NCBI RefSeq assembly: GCF_033971325.1
Contig: NZ_CP117180.1
Location: 1,308,041 to 1,372,040 of the forward strand
Length of the DNA: 64,000 nucleotides
DNA from: Hydrogenobacter sp. T-2
GTDB taxonomy: Bacteria; Aquificota; Aquificia; Aquificales; Aquificaceae
Reading direction: 5' to 3'
Made by a program: the position numbers and the translations under genes. Below the pieces are notes generated by a model. It was not told where the DNA came from. It worked only from the letters and a program-made list of their open reading frames with translations, and made no database searches. This document shows positions 9,400-17,141 of the stretch, in pieces. The stretch's first letter is position 1; the number at the start of each line of letters is the position of its first letter.

Positions 9400-10278
9400 T
9401 CAACTCAAAAGTCTCTCTTCCCTCAAAAGCTCCAAAACATCTCCAGAGTTTATTAACTTCTCTATCAAAGCATTTAAATATTCCCTGTTCCTTATGCCCT
9501 TCACCTTTACTTCTACACCTTCAGGAACTCTTCCAATCTTGCCCCTTATAAGAGTCAACACTGTATCTTGCAATGCTTTTATGAACCCTTCCTCATGTCC
9601 AATCTGTTTACCTTCCTCAAGTCCAAGTCTATACAGAATGTCCTTTTTCAACTTCCTCTTTGGCAGTTTTATATCCTCAGGTCTAACCACTATAGGCATG
9701 TGCTTGACCTCCTCTGTGAGCCTTATCCTTAAGTTAGGTCTCAGTTCTGTTAGCGTCAAGGCTTTCAAAAGGTAGTCTTTTCTCTCTTCTTCGTTCATGC
9801 TTTCCATCGTCTTTATGAGCTTTTCTATGAGATATACCTCATCCTCTACCTTACACAAACAAGCCAATAGCCTATCCATAGGGTCTGGGCTTTCCAATAG
9901 CACTCTGCAGTCTATCTGCCTTATGTCAAGTATTTCATACCTAAAGACTAAGTTCTTAATCTTGAGAGAGGTCTTCATTCTGAGCTTTTTATTTCCTACA
10001 TACACCACAAGCTGTTTTATGTTGTATGTTTTGTATTTTTCTGCTATGGCGGTATAGTAGCGGAGCATTCTCCAAGGCATGTTTGCATCGTTAAAGGATT
10101 GGAACTCCATATGTAGGATGCTTTCATCTTCAAGTTTTGCCAAGAAGTCCACTCTTAGCTCAGTGGATGGCAGAGATGTTGGCAATAGCTCTTTGATAGG
10201 GGCTGGAGAGAGGATTTTGCTAAGCCTGTGTGGGACTTCCTCGAAGATGTCTTTGAGAGTTATATCTTTTGAAGACTC
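9400..10278 (-). pseudogene. Rpn-family PD-(D/E)XK nuclease/putative transposase, start codon lost
   Basis: Close paralogue of the intact gene at 60585. The Rpn (TIGR01784) PD-(D/E)XK core is visible as ELRVDFLAKLEDESILHMEF with E-F-Q, followed by MPWRMLRYY. A block of more than 50 residues around DPMDRLLACLCKVEDEVYLI is essentially identical to the paralogue. In the paralogue translation starts at GTG; here the aligned codon (10276-10278) is GAG and no ATG or GTG follows in frame nearby. The first usable start is TTG at 10185, which would remove about 31 residues. The TATAAT before the ancestral start is kept (10290 to 10285). The C-terminal GxEEG repeats are fewer than in the paralogue. It may be inactive, or expressed from TTG (9400-10185, 261 residues). 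Confidence 0.7.
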
Positions 10279-10348
10279 AGAAGGATTATATCATCAAACA
10301 ATTTTCTCCTTGCATTTCTTATGGTGGCTCAAGGTTATTAATCACCCT

Positions 10349-10373
10349 ATAACTTGCAACTTGCGTTATGATA
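10349..10373 (-). repeat. Right inverted repeat bordering Rpn unit
   Basis: Partner of 9301-9325, inverted, 23 of 25 positions identical. The unit 9301-10373 is 1,073 bases and contains only the Rpn gene. Confidence 0.75.
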
Positions 10374-10402
10374 GAGTTTATACAAATTTTGAAACGGCCC
10401 TC

Positions 10403-10559
10403 AAAACCTGTCTGATAAGCGGCATAAATGCCTCTGGAGTAAGGCACAGGGATTGATTGAAAAACAATAAATACTTTCAGTCAATCCCTAAACTTGTGGT
10501 ATTAGAAACTGTGGACTAATGTCCTTAAAAGAGATATCTGTCCATGCTAAGGGATACTC
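10403..10559 (-). repeat. Right arm of long imperfect inverted repeat
   Basis: Inverted partner of 8444-8591. The outer 25 bases (10535-10559) are a perfect match. A 43-base inner block (10403-10445) matches at about 35 positions. On the plus strand 10405-10470 reads NLSDKRHKCLWSKAQGLIEK then TAA, related to the transposase relic in the left arm. The segment 10449-10491 can fold into a 12-base stem (11 of 12 paired). The arm ends on the first base of the argS stop codon complement. Confidence 0.7.
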
Positions 10560-12211
10560 TACATCCTCTCAGGAGCTTCTATTCCCAGCAATTCAAAAGC
10601 AGTCCTTAGAGTTATCTCCACACCCCTAAAGAGGGCAAGTCTCAAGAGCATGAGTTTTCTGTCCTCCACCATTACCCTGTGGTGGTTGTAGTAGTAATGG
10701 AAATCCTTTGCAAGCTCAAGGAGCGAATAGGTTATAAGGTGAGGAGACAGTGCCTTGGCTACCGCCTCAAAGGTATCTTTTAGGTATAGACACTTCTTAG
10801 TCAGTCTAAGGTCTTCCTCAGAAAGCCCATGCAGGTATTCTCTTAAGTCTTCCTTATCTGGGTCTATGCAATACCTTTCCTTGACCTCTCTAAAGACTCC
10901 TCTTATCCTTGCATAAGCATACTGCACATAAAAGACGGGGTTTTCTGTGGTGTTCTTCTTTACAAGGTCTATATCAAAGTCCAAAGGCGTATCGCTGTCC
11001 CTTGTGAGAAAAACAAACCTTACCGCATCCTTTCCCACCTCTTCTATTAGCTCCTGCAGGGTAATAAACTCGCCAGTCCTTTTGGACATACGCACCTCTT
11101 GACCACCGCTTATGAGCCTTACCATCTGGACAAACTCCACCTTTAACCAATCCTCTGGAACATTAAGAGCTTTTAGAGCACCTATAAGCCTTCTTTCGTA
11201 TCCGTGATGGTCCGCACCCCAAAGGTTTATAACCTTGTCAAAGCCTCTTTGGAACTTTTGGTAATGATAGGCTATGTCCGAGGCAAAGTAGGTCCAAGAG
11301 CCATCGGACTTTCTAACTACCCTATCCTTGTCATCTCCAAAATCTGAGCTTTTGAACCACAAGGCACCATCCTTTTCGTATATGTAGTTCCTCTCCCTTA
11401 ACTTTTGCATAACCTCTTCCACAAGACCTCTCTCATAAAGGCTTCTCTCGCTAAACCAACTATCAAAGGACACAGACAAAAGCTCAAGGGTCTCTTTAAT
11501 ATCCTCAAGAAGTCTCTTGTGAGCATACTCTTTACAAAGGTCTATAGCCCTTTCCCTTTCAAGGTCTAAAAGTTCCTCTCCGTAAAAAGCCTTTAGGTCT
11601 TTGGCAAGCCTTTTTATGTATTTGCCCTTATAGCCTTCCCTTTCAAAGACCTCTCTTAGCTCTGGGTCTTCCTTTCCAAAAAGCTCGTAGTATCTATGCA
11701 AGACCGAAAGCCCAAGCATGTAGACCTGATTGCCCGCATCGTTTATGTAATACTCCCTTAGGACCTTGTGTCCGAGCCTTTGGAGAAGTTTTGAGAGCAC
11801 ATCGCCTACTACCGCACCTCTTCCATGTCCCACATGTAAAGGACCAGTAGGGTTGGCACTTACAAACTCCACTTGAATATACATAGGCTTTTCCACAGGC
11901 TCAAAGAAGTAGTCCTGCCCCTTTGTGAGAAGCCCTTTGAACTCTCCCCTCACAAACTCCTCGCTGAGCCTTATGTTTACAAAGCCCTTGACCGCCTCTG
12001 CAGTCATTAGGTGGTTTGAGAGCTTGCTCGCCAGCTCTTGAGCAATCTCCTGGGGGTTTTTCCTAAGAGACTTGGAGAGCAAAAAGGCTACGTTGGTGGC
12101 ATAGTCTCCATAGCTTTCTTCCCTTGGTGGCTCAAGGCTAAAAGAGTTTATCTCTATGGAATACAGCTCCTTTATCCTTTCCCTTATAGCCCTTTCAACA
12201 AATCCCTTCAC
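10559..12211 (-). CDS. argS: Arginyl-tRNA synthetase
   Basis: Class I synthetase charging tRNA-Arg. The N-terminal Add1 domain (1-110) is followed by NPTGPLHVGHGRGA near residue 120 (HIGH-type motif), then VRMSKRTGEF near residue 370 in place of KMSKS. The C-terminal anticodon-binding helices contain NPVFYVQYAYARI. The 550-residue length is normal. It is the last gene of the malQ-sensor-cupin-argS run, starting five bases after the cupin stop. Its TAG stop (10559-10561) coincides with the outer edge of the relic island, so an insertion landed exactly at the end of the gene without shortening it noticeably. Confidence 0.95.
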   Translation of the reverse strand: MKGFVERAIRERIKELYSIEINSFSLEPPREESYGDYATNVAFLLSKSLRKNPQEIAQELASKLSNHLMTAEAVKGFVNIRLSEEFVRGEFKGLLTKGQDYFFEPVEKPMYIQVEFVSANPTGPLHVGHGRGAVVGDVLSKLLQRLGHKVLREYYINDAGNQVYMLGLSVLHRYYELFGKEDPELREVFEREGYKGKYIKRLAKDLKAFYGEELLDLERERAIDLCKEYAHKRLLEDIKETLELLSVSFDSWFSERSLYERGLVEEVMQKLRERNYIYEKDGALWFKSSDFGDDKDRVVRKSDGSWTYFASDIAYHYQKFQRGFDKVINLWGADHHGYERRLIGALKALNVPEDWLKVEFVQMVRLISGGQEVRMSKRTGEFITLQELIEEVGKDAVRFVFLTRDSDTPLDFDIDLVKKNTTENPVFYVQYAYARIRGVFREVKERYCIDPDKEDLREYLHGLSEEDLRLTKKCLYLKDTFEAVAKALSPHLITYSLLELAKDFHYYYNHHRVMVEDRKLMLLRLALFRGVEITLRTAFELLGIEAPERM

Positions 12212-12216
12212 ACCTT

Positions 12217-12486
12217 TTATTTTAACACCCTTCTACTTCCACAGATATACTTCACACCCTTTTCGGTTCTTGCCCAGTGCCTTGTGCCTGCCCTTACCTC
12301 TAACATATCCCCAGCCTTTAAATGATACACACCCTCCTCAGTCCCTATAGTTATCTCACCCTCCAGCACATATCTTACCTCATCCTCCGGATGCCTATGC
12401 CAGTCATAATAAGTCCCCGGCGGGTCATACCACGTGTAGAAACCACCATAGCCCAAAGCCCTGAGCTTATCTTCAATATCTTTCAT
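12217..12486 (-). CDS. Small cupin-domain protein
   Basis: An 89-residue single-domain cupin. Cupin motif 1 is visible as YDWHRHPEDEVRYVLEGE, with His, His and Glu metal ligands and the conserved G. Motif 2 is LKAGDMLEVRAGTRHWART with its His. Proteins of this size typically bind a metal in a beta-barrel; the substrate is unknown. The start overlaps the stop of the large signalling gene by four bases (ATGA), and argS begins five bases after its stop, so it is an internal operon member. Confidence 0.85.
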   Translation of the reverse strand: MKDIEDKLRALGYGGFYTWYDPPGTYYDWHRHPEDEVRYVLEGEITIGTEEGVYHLKAGDMLEVRAGTRHWARTEKGVKYICGSRRVLK

Positions 12487-15400
12487 CTCAAGGCACCTGC
12501 TAGTTTATTTCTACGCTCCTCAAGAAATCTTACCATATCCTCCATATTCATCGGCTTGGCAAAGAGATAACCTTGGACAAAATCACATCCCATACCTTGA
12601 AGCATTCTAAGTTGAGGCTCAGTCTCTATACCCTCCGCAAGGGTTGCAATTCCAAGGTCTCTTGCAAGTGCTATGGTATTTCTAACTATGGCTCTTATTC
12701 TTTTGTTGTTTATCATATTCTTCACAAAGGACATATCTATTTTCAGTATGTCTACTGGTAGTTGCGTAAGTTGAGAAAGGGTGGAATAACCCGTTCCAAA
12801 GTCATCCATGGCTATTTTTACACCCCTTTCCCTCCTTAAGGTTTCAAGTAATTCAAGCATTTCACTTCCGAGCTCTAATATTACCCTTTCAGTTATTTCT
12901 ATAACGAGTGGTAGCTGTGGCATAGCAAGAAGGGTTTTGACAAACTCCGCTTCTTTAAGCGTGCTTGCGGATAGATTTATAGAAAGCTTTAAACCCAGTT
13001 TTCCTGCAGATTTTATAGCCTCCCTTATAAGCCAACCTTCAAAACTACGCAGATATCTACTCTTCTCAAGATAGTCTATAAAATATGCAGGCGTGTATAC
13101 CTTCCCATCCTTGTCCGCTATTCTTACTAAACACTCCGCACCAACAGCCTCAAGTGTATCTGCCTCAAAGTAAGGCTGAAAATATAGGACAAATAGCTCA
13201 TTCTCTACGGCATTCTTTACCAACTTCATAGCAAAAGTAAAGTCTTGAATCCTTTTCTCAATATTTTCATCTGTGACTACTATTCTACCTTCTCCAAATT
13301 CCTTAGCTCTTTTGAGTGAGCTCTTTGCCTTTGAATAAAGCTTGCCGAAACTATCTCCGTCCCTTGGATAAAGGGAAATTCCTGCGTTAATGGATATAGG
13401 TATTGGCTCTCCAATGTCCACGTATTTATCCATAAGCCTTAATAACCGCTCCTCCAGTATGTAGACATCTTCCTCCATCCTTATGGGTATAAGCATACCA
13501 AACTTGTCCCCATATAGTCTACTGATAAATTTCGCATCTTTAAATTCGCTCTTTAACAATTCTCCGAAAGCCTGCACATACTTGTCTCCTGCGGATATGC
13601 CAAAATTCCTGTTTATATTTCCAGTGCCATACAAGTCAAGTATAACAAAGGCAAAGCTTTCCTTTGATGCCTGCTTGAGACCTTCTCCCACCATACTCTC
13701 AAAACCCTCTTTGTTTAGAAGACCGGTCATTGGGTCTGTAAAGGCAAGTCTACTTACCTCCTCTGAAAGCTCTATCTCTCGTGTTATATCTTTTCCTATG
13801 GAAACGTATCTTGTAATGCGTCCTGGAAGCTCCAAGGGATATATATGCTGTTCTAAATAAAAGGTCTCGCCGTTCTTTTTCCTATTTACAAAAACCGCAT
13901 GGAATTCCTTGCCTGACTTTATGGTTTTCCATAGCTCTTCATAAAACTCTTTATCGTGAAAGCCAGACTTGAAGATGTTAGTCTTTCTGCCCAATAACTC
14001 TTCTCTTGAGTATCCCGATATCCTACTTACCGCCTCATTTACATAAGTTATTACACCCTTTTCATCAGTCACTACGAGCCAGGCACTTGACCGGTCTAAG
14101 GCATTTTTTATGATAAAGGCTTTTCTCCAATCGTAAATCCTATTAAGGGCAAACTCAAGGTCATGCCTGAACTCGCGTAGTATGCCCCTCACTTCTCTTT
14201 CATCAAAGTAATAGGGTTCTTGAGAATACAGATTTAGCAGATATAGCTTACCCTCTGGTCCCCTTATAGGAATGGAGCAAAAGGAGTAAACTCCAAAGTC
14301 CAAAAGCCAGCTATGTTCCTTGTTTTCCCTAACCTCTGGCTCAATGTATATTTCTTCCTTTCCTATAACCTTGTATTTTCCCATAAACCTTTCTTTAAGC
14401 TCATCCTCCAAACCGTAGGCTTTATATAGCACAGGGTCTCCTTCCTCTTTTATAAGAGCAATAAATTTAAGGTCCAAGTGCTCCATAAGACTCTTGCACG
14501 TCTTATCAAAAAGCTCCTCTTCAAACAGAGATGTGGTTATGGCAATGTTTACTTCTCTCAAGGTCCTGTAGAGGCTTTCAAACTTTTTTCTTTCCGTTAT
14601 GTCTATAAAAAGCACAAGTCCTCCATAAGACTTTTCCCCATAGGGCACAGTAATGGAGTAGGTATAGGTATGTATGTATTTTCCTCTTTTGTTTAAATAA
14701 ATAAGCTCGTTATAGTCATGTATAAACTGTTCTCCTTTTATTCTCCTTTGGACAATTTCAAAAACCTTATCCCTGTATGACGGATGAATTATGTGGTTTA
14801 TAGCCTCCTCTAAGGACATTTTAGTTAACTCTTCTTCTTTGTATTCAAGAGTTTTAAGGGCGTAATCATTTGCAAAGACTATACCTTTTTCAGAGTAAAG
14901 TATTGAACCCACGCCACGTGAGTTCTCTAAAATATAAAAGGCTTTTACTTTAGTCCATAGCTTATATATATGGTCAAAGTTCTCGTAAGCTTTGAGGAGT
15001 TTTTCAAGTATGTGCTCCGCAGGCTCAAAATCGTCACCTTTGAAGAATTCTTTTAGTCTTTCCTCAACCTCTGGCTTCACCATAAAAATGTGGGAAGATT
15101 CAAAGACAAAAGTGTCCATGACCTTTAGATTTTTTCTTCTTTCCTTTTGAACGTTCTCCCATATTTCCTCATACATTATGCAGGCATGGACTTTACCCTC
15201 TTCAAGGTATGCCAACGCCCTCTGCCAACTTTCACAAAGCTCCACTTCCACTCTTTCTATATCAAGCTGAAGAAGAATAAGCCCCACTGGTCTGAGAAGG
15301 GCTGTAGACACCTTTATTGCCCCCTCTTTTGGTATGTCTCTATAGACGAGAAAATACCTATCCCTCTGCCCTTTGAATTTTGCAATGGGTTTATAACCCC

Positions 15401-15611
15401 TTCTATATAGTTCTACGGAAGAAAAAGGGTTTGCGTAATATATATCAAAGAACTTACCGCTTTCCATTCTCTCCTTTTCCTCAGAAAAGTCCAAAAGAGG
15501 CTCAAAGCTAACCTTTTCACCTACACTTTCGTGGAGTTTGCGAGCAAACTCTTCCCATCTTTTAAATCTTTCCCCTTCCGTATCGTGTGGACATACAGAA
15601 AATCTTAACAT
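12483..15611 (-). CDS. Multidomain sensor: PhnD-like, PAS, GAF, PAS, degenerate GGDEF, EAL
   Basis: A 1,042-residue protein predicted to be a c-di-GMP phosphodiesterase. Residues 1-220 resemble a PhnD/periplasmic phosphonate-binding domain (FDIYYANPFSSVELYRRGY), but there is no signal peptide or membrane helix, so the ligand sensor would be cytoplasmic. A PAS follows (about 230-345), then GAF (350-500), then a second PAS (505-630, SRISGYSREELLGRKTNIF). In GGDEF (635-790) the signature reads YGDKF, so cyclase activity is doubtful. EAL (800-1040) has ECLVRI in place of EALxR and keeps INLSAS, EITER, DDFGTGYS, KIDMSF and AEGIET, the usual metal and catalytic residues. Its ATG shares one base with the malQ stop. 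Confidence 0.85.
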   Translation of the reverse strand: MLRFSVCPHDTEGERFKRWEEFARKLHESVGEKVSFEPLLDFSEEKERMESGKFFDIYYANPFSSVELYRRGYKPIAKFKGQRDRYFLVYRDIPKEGAIKVSTALLRPVGLILLQLDIERVEVELCESWQRALAYLEEGKVHACIMYEEIWENVQKERRKNLKVMDTFVFESSHIFMVKPEVEERLKEFFKGDDFEPAEHILEKLLKAYENFDHIYKLWTKVKAFYILENSRGVGSILYSEKGIVFANDYALKTLEYKEEELTKMSLEEAINHIIHPSYRDKVFEIVQRRIKGEQFIHDYNELIYLNKRGKYIHTYTYSITVPYGEKSYGGLVLFIDITERKKFESLYRTLREVNIAITTSLFEEELFDKTCKSLMEHLDLKFIALIKEEGDPVLYKAYGLEDELKERFMGKYKVIGKEEIYIEPEVRENKEHSWLLDFGVYSFCSIPIRGPEGKLYLLNLYSQEPYYFDEREVRGILREFRHDLEFALNRIYDWRKAFIIKNALDRSSAWLVVTDEKGVITYVNEAVSRISGYSREELLGRKTNIFKSGFHDKEFYEELWKTIKSGKEFHAVFVNRKKNGETFYLEQHIYPLELPGRITRYVSIGKDITREIELSEEVSRLAFTDPMTGLLNKEGFESMVGEGLKQASKESFAFVILDLYGTGNINRNFGISAGDKYVQAFGELLKSEFKDAKFISRLYGDKFGMLIPIRMEEDVYILEERLLRLMDKYVDIGEPIPISINAGISLYPRDGDSFGKLYSKAKSSLKRAKEFGEGRIVVTDENIEKRIQDFTFAMKLVKNAVENELFVLYFQPYFEADTLEAVGAECLVRIADKDGKVYTPAYFIDYLEKSRYLRSFEGWLIREAIKSAGKLGLKLSINLSASTLKEAEFVKTLLAMPQLPLVIEITERVILELGSEMLELLETLRRERGVKIAMDDFGTGYSTLSQLTQLPVDILKIDMSFVKNMINNKRIRAIVRNTIALARDLGIATLAEGIETEPQLRMLQGMGCDFVQGYLFAKPMNMEDMVRFLEERRNKLAGALR

Positions 15612-17092
15612 TAAGGATAATTATAACTCCTCCCATATAGCTTGCACACAAATCCGACCCACTCCCAAAGCTCTCTATTTGGCATTTCCCTTAACTTCCA
15701 CTCCCAGTTGCCTTCTGGCTTGGCAGGAGTGTTCATCCTTGCCTCTTGTCCGAGCTCAAGTAGGTCTTGCATAGCAATTACGCAATACTTTGCCACAGAC
15801 ATGTAAGCAAGTCTAACAAGTGCATGGCTTATGCTCTCAGGTGTGTATCCAAGATAGTCTAAAACCCTTGCCCTCTGCCACTCGTTTAATTCCTCAAAGA
15901 ACCATCCTCTTATAGGCATGTTGTCATGGGTGGTGGTGTAGACCACAGAGTTATAGGTGTGGTTATGAGGCAGGTGTTCTGAGTTTTTGTCAAAAAAGGC
16001 AAAGGCTAAGACTTTCATTCCCGGCAGTCCAAAGTGGTCTCTTAGGCTATGAACCTCTTGGTCTATTGTGCCAAGGTCTTCTGCTATAAAAGGCATGTGT
16101 GGAAACTCTTCTCTTATAGTTTCAAAAAGACTATAGCCTTCTGCTTTTTCCCACCAGCCTCTTTCTGCGGTCTTTTCTCCATAGGGAACTTGATAAAAGG
16201 CACAAAAGCCTCTAAAGTGGTCAAGCCTTACAAGGTCAAAAAGCTCAAGGGCATGCCTTATTCTCAAAAGCCACCAGTCAAAACCCCTTTCCTTTAGCCT
16301 GTCCCATCTGTATACGGGGTTTCCCCAAAGCTGTCCCGTTTTTGAAAAGTAGTCGGGTGGCACGCCAGCCACCACCTCTGGAAGTCCATCCTCTCTTAGC
16401 TTGAATATCTCTCTGTCTGCCCAAACATCCACACTGTCCGGTGCAGGGTATATGGGTAGGTCTCCCACAAGGCTCACACCCTTTGAGTTGGCGTAGGTTC
16501 TTAAAGCCTTCCATTGCTTGAAGAAAAGAAACTGGACTACCTTTTCTCTTAGAACCTCCCTTTCTGAAAGCTCTGGCAACTGTTTCCATTCCCACCAAGG
16601 CCTTTTAAGTTTTTTCTTTATTAGGTTGAATCTAACATAGTCCTCAAGCCAGTATGCCTGCTCTTGGCAAAAAAGGTAAAACTCTTGGCTCTCCTTGAAG
16701 TTTTCCAAAGCCTTTTCCAGCATATGTGCCTTTAGGGCGTAAACCCTCTCGTAGTCTACTCTATCGGAGGGCTCTACCCTTAGGCTCTCAAGGGTCTGTC
16801 TGTCTAATAGACCTTCCTCGTATAAAAGTTCTGGGCTTATAAATAGAGGGTTTCCTGCAAAGAGAGAAGAAGAGTAGTAGGGTGAGTTTCCATGCTCCAC
16901 CTCTGTGGGGCTAAGGGGTAAAACCTGCCAAAGGCTTTGACCAGATTCCGCCAAAAGGTTCACAAACCTGTAGGCAACGGGTCCCAAGTCCCCTATGCCA
17001 AAGTCAGAGGGCAAGGAGCTTATGTGGAGCAAAATGCCAGCTTTTCTTTCCACGAAATAACATTTTAAACCCTTGACGATGATAAAAGTCAT
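15611..17092 (-). CDS. malQ: 4-alpha-glucanotransferase (amylomaltase, GH77)
   Basis: Transfers alpha-1,4-glucan segments in glycogen and maltodextrin metabolism. GH77 hallmarks: GILLHISSLPSDFGIGDLG near the N-terminus, the catalytic nucleophile Asp in VRLDHFRGF, the acid/base Glu in FIAEDLGTI, and the stabilising Asp in TTHDNMPIRG. About 490 residues is normal. The longest frame begins at ATG 17092, which would place the start inside the divergent oxidase promoter. GTG at 17053 (VERKAGILLHI) gives the typical family N-terminus and is preferred. It leads the operon containing the EAL sensor, cupin and argS. Confidence 0.92.
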   Translation of the reverse strand: MTFIIVKGLKCYFVERKAGILLHISSLPSDFGIGDLGPVAYRFVNLLAESGQSLWQVLPLSPTEVEHGNSPYYSSSLFAGNPLFISPELLYEEGLLDRQTLESLRVEPSDRVDYERVYALKAHMLEKALENFKESQEFYLFCQEQAYWLEDYVRFNLIKKKLKRPWWEWKQLPELSEREVLREKVVQFLFFKQWKALRTYANSKGVSLVGDLPIYPAPDSVDVWADREIFKLREDGLPEVVAGVPPDYFSKTGQLWGNPVYRWDRLKERGFDWWLLRIRHALELFDLVRLDHFRGFCAFYQVPYGEKTAERGWWEKAEGYSLFETIREEFPHMPFIAEDLGTIDQEVHSLRDHFGLPGMKVLAFAFFDKNSEHLPHNHTYNSVVYTTTHDNMPIRGWFFEELNEWQRARVLDYLGYTPESISHALVRLAYMSVAKYCVIAMQDLLELGQEARMNTPAKPEGNWEWKLREMPNRELWEWVGFVCKLYGRSYNYP

Positions 17093-17100
17093 GTTATATT
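17073..17100 (+). promoter_or_regulatory. Sigma-70 type promoter of the bd-type oxidase operon
   Basis: TTGACG (17073-17078), a 16-base spacer and TATATT (17095-17100), with TG one base before the -10 (extended -10). The predicted start lies near 17106-17108. This is the most complete promoter in the window. Confidence 0.7.
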
Positions 17101-17105
17101 AAATG

Positions 17106-17120
17106 TTAACTTCAAGTTAA
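17106..17120. promoter_or_regulatory. Candidate operator palindrome at the oxidase transcription start
   Basis: A perfect 7+7 inverted repeat, TTAACTT-C-AAGTTAA, begins at or just past the predicted transcription start and 22 bases before the start codon. Position and symmetry suit a repressor site. No regulator gene is adjacent, so its ligand is unknown. Confidence 0.45.
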
Positions 17121-17141
17121 AACCGCACAGGAGGTGCGAAC

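Noticed and set aside
10449-10491. A GTTTAGGGATTGA-like hairpin resembling a CRISPR repeat of thermophiles
   Set aside because: Only one unit is present, with a diverged inverted counterpart near 8508-8545 and no regular spacers. It is better explained as part of the inverted IS arms. No CRISPR array or cas gene was seen in the window.
17054-17092. malQ starting at ATG 17092
   Set aside because: It would overlap the divergent oxidase promoter and add residues not typical of the family; GTG 17053 is preferred, though I kept the longer coordinates in the feature with this note.
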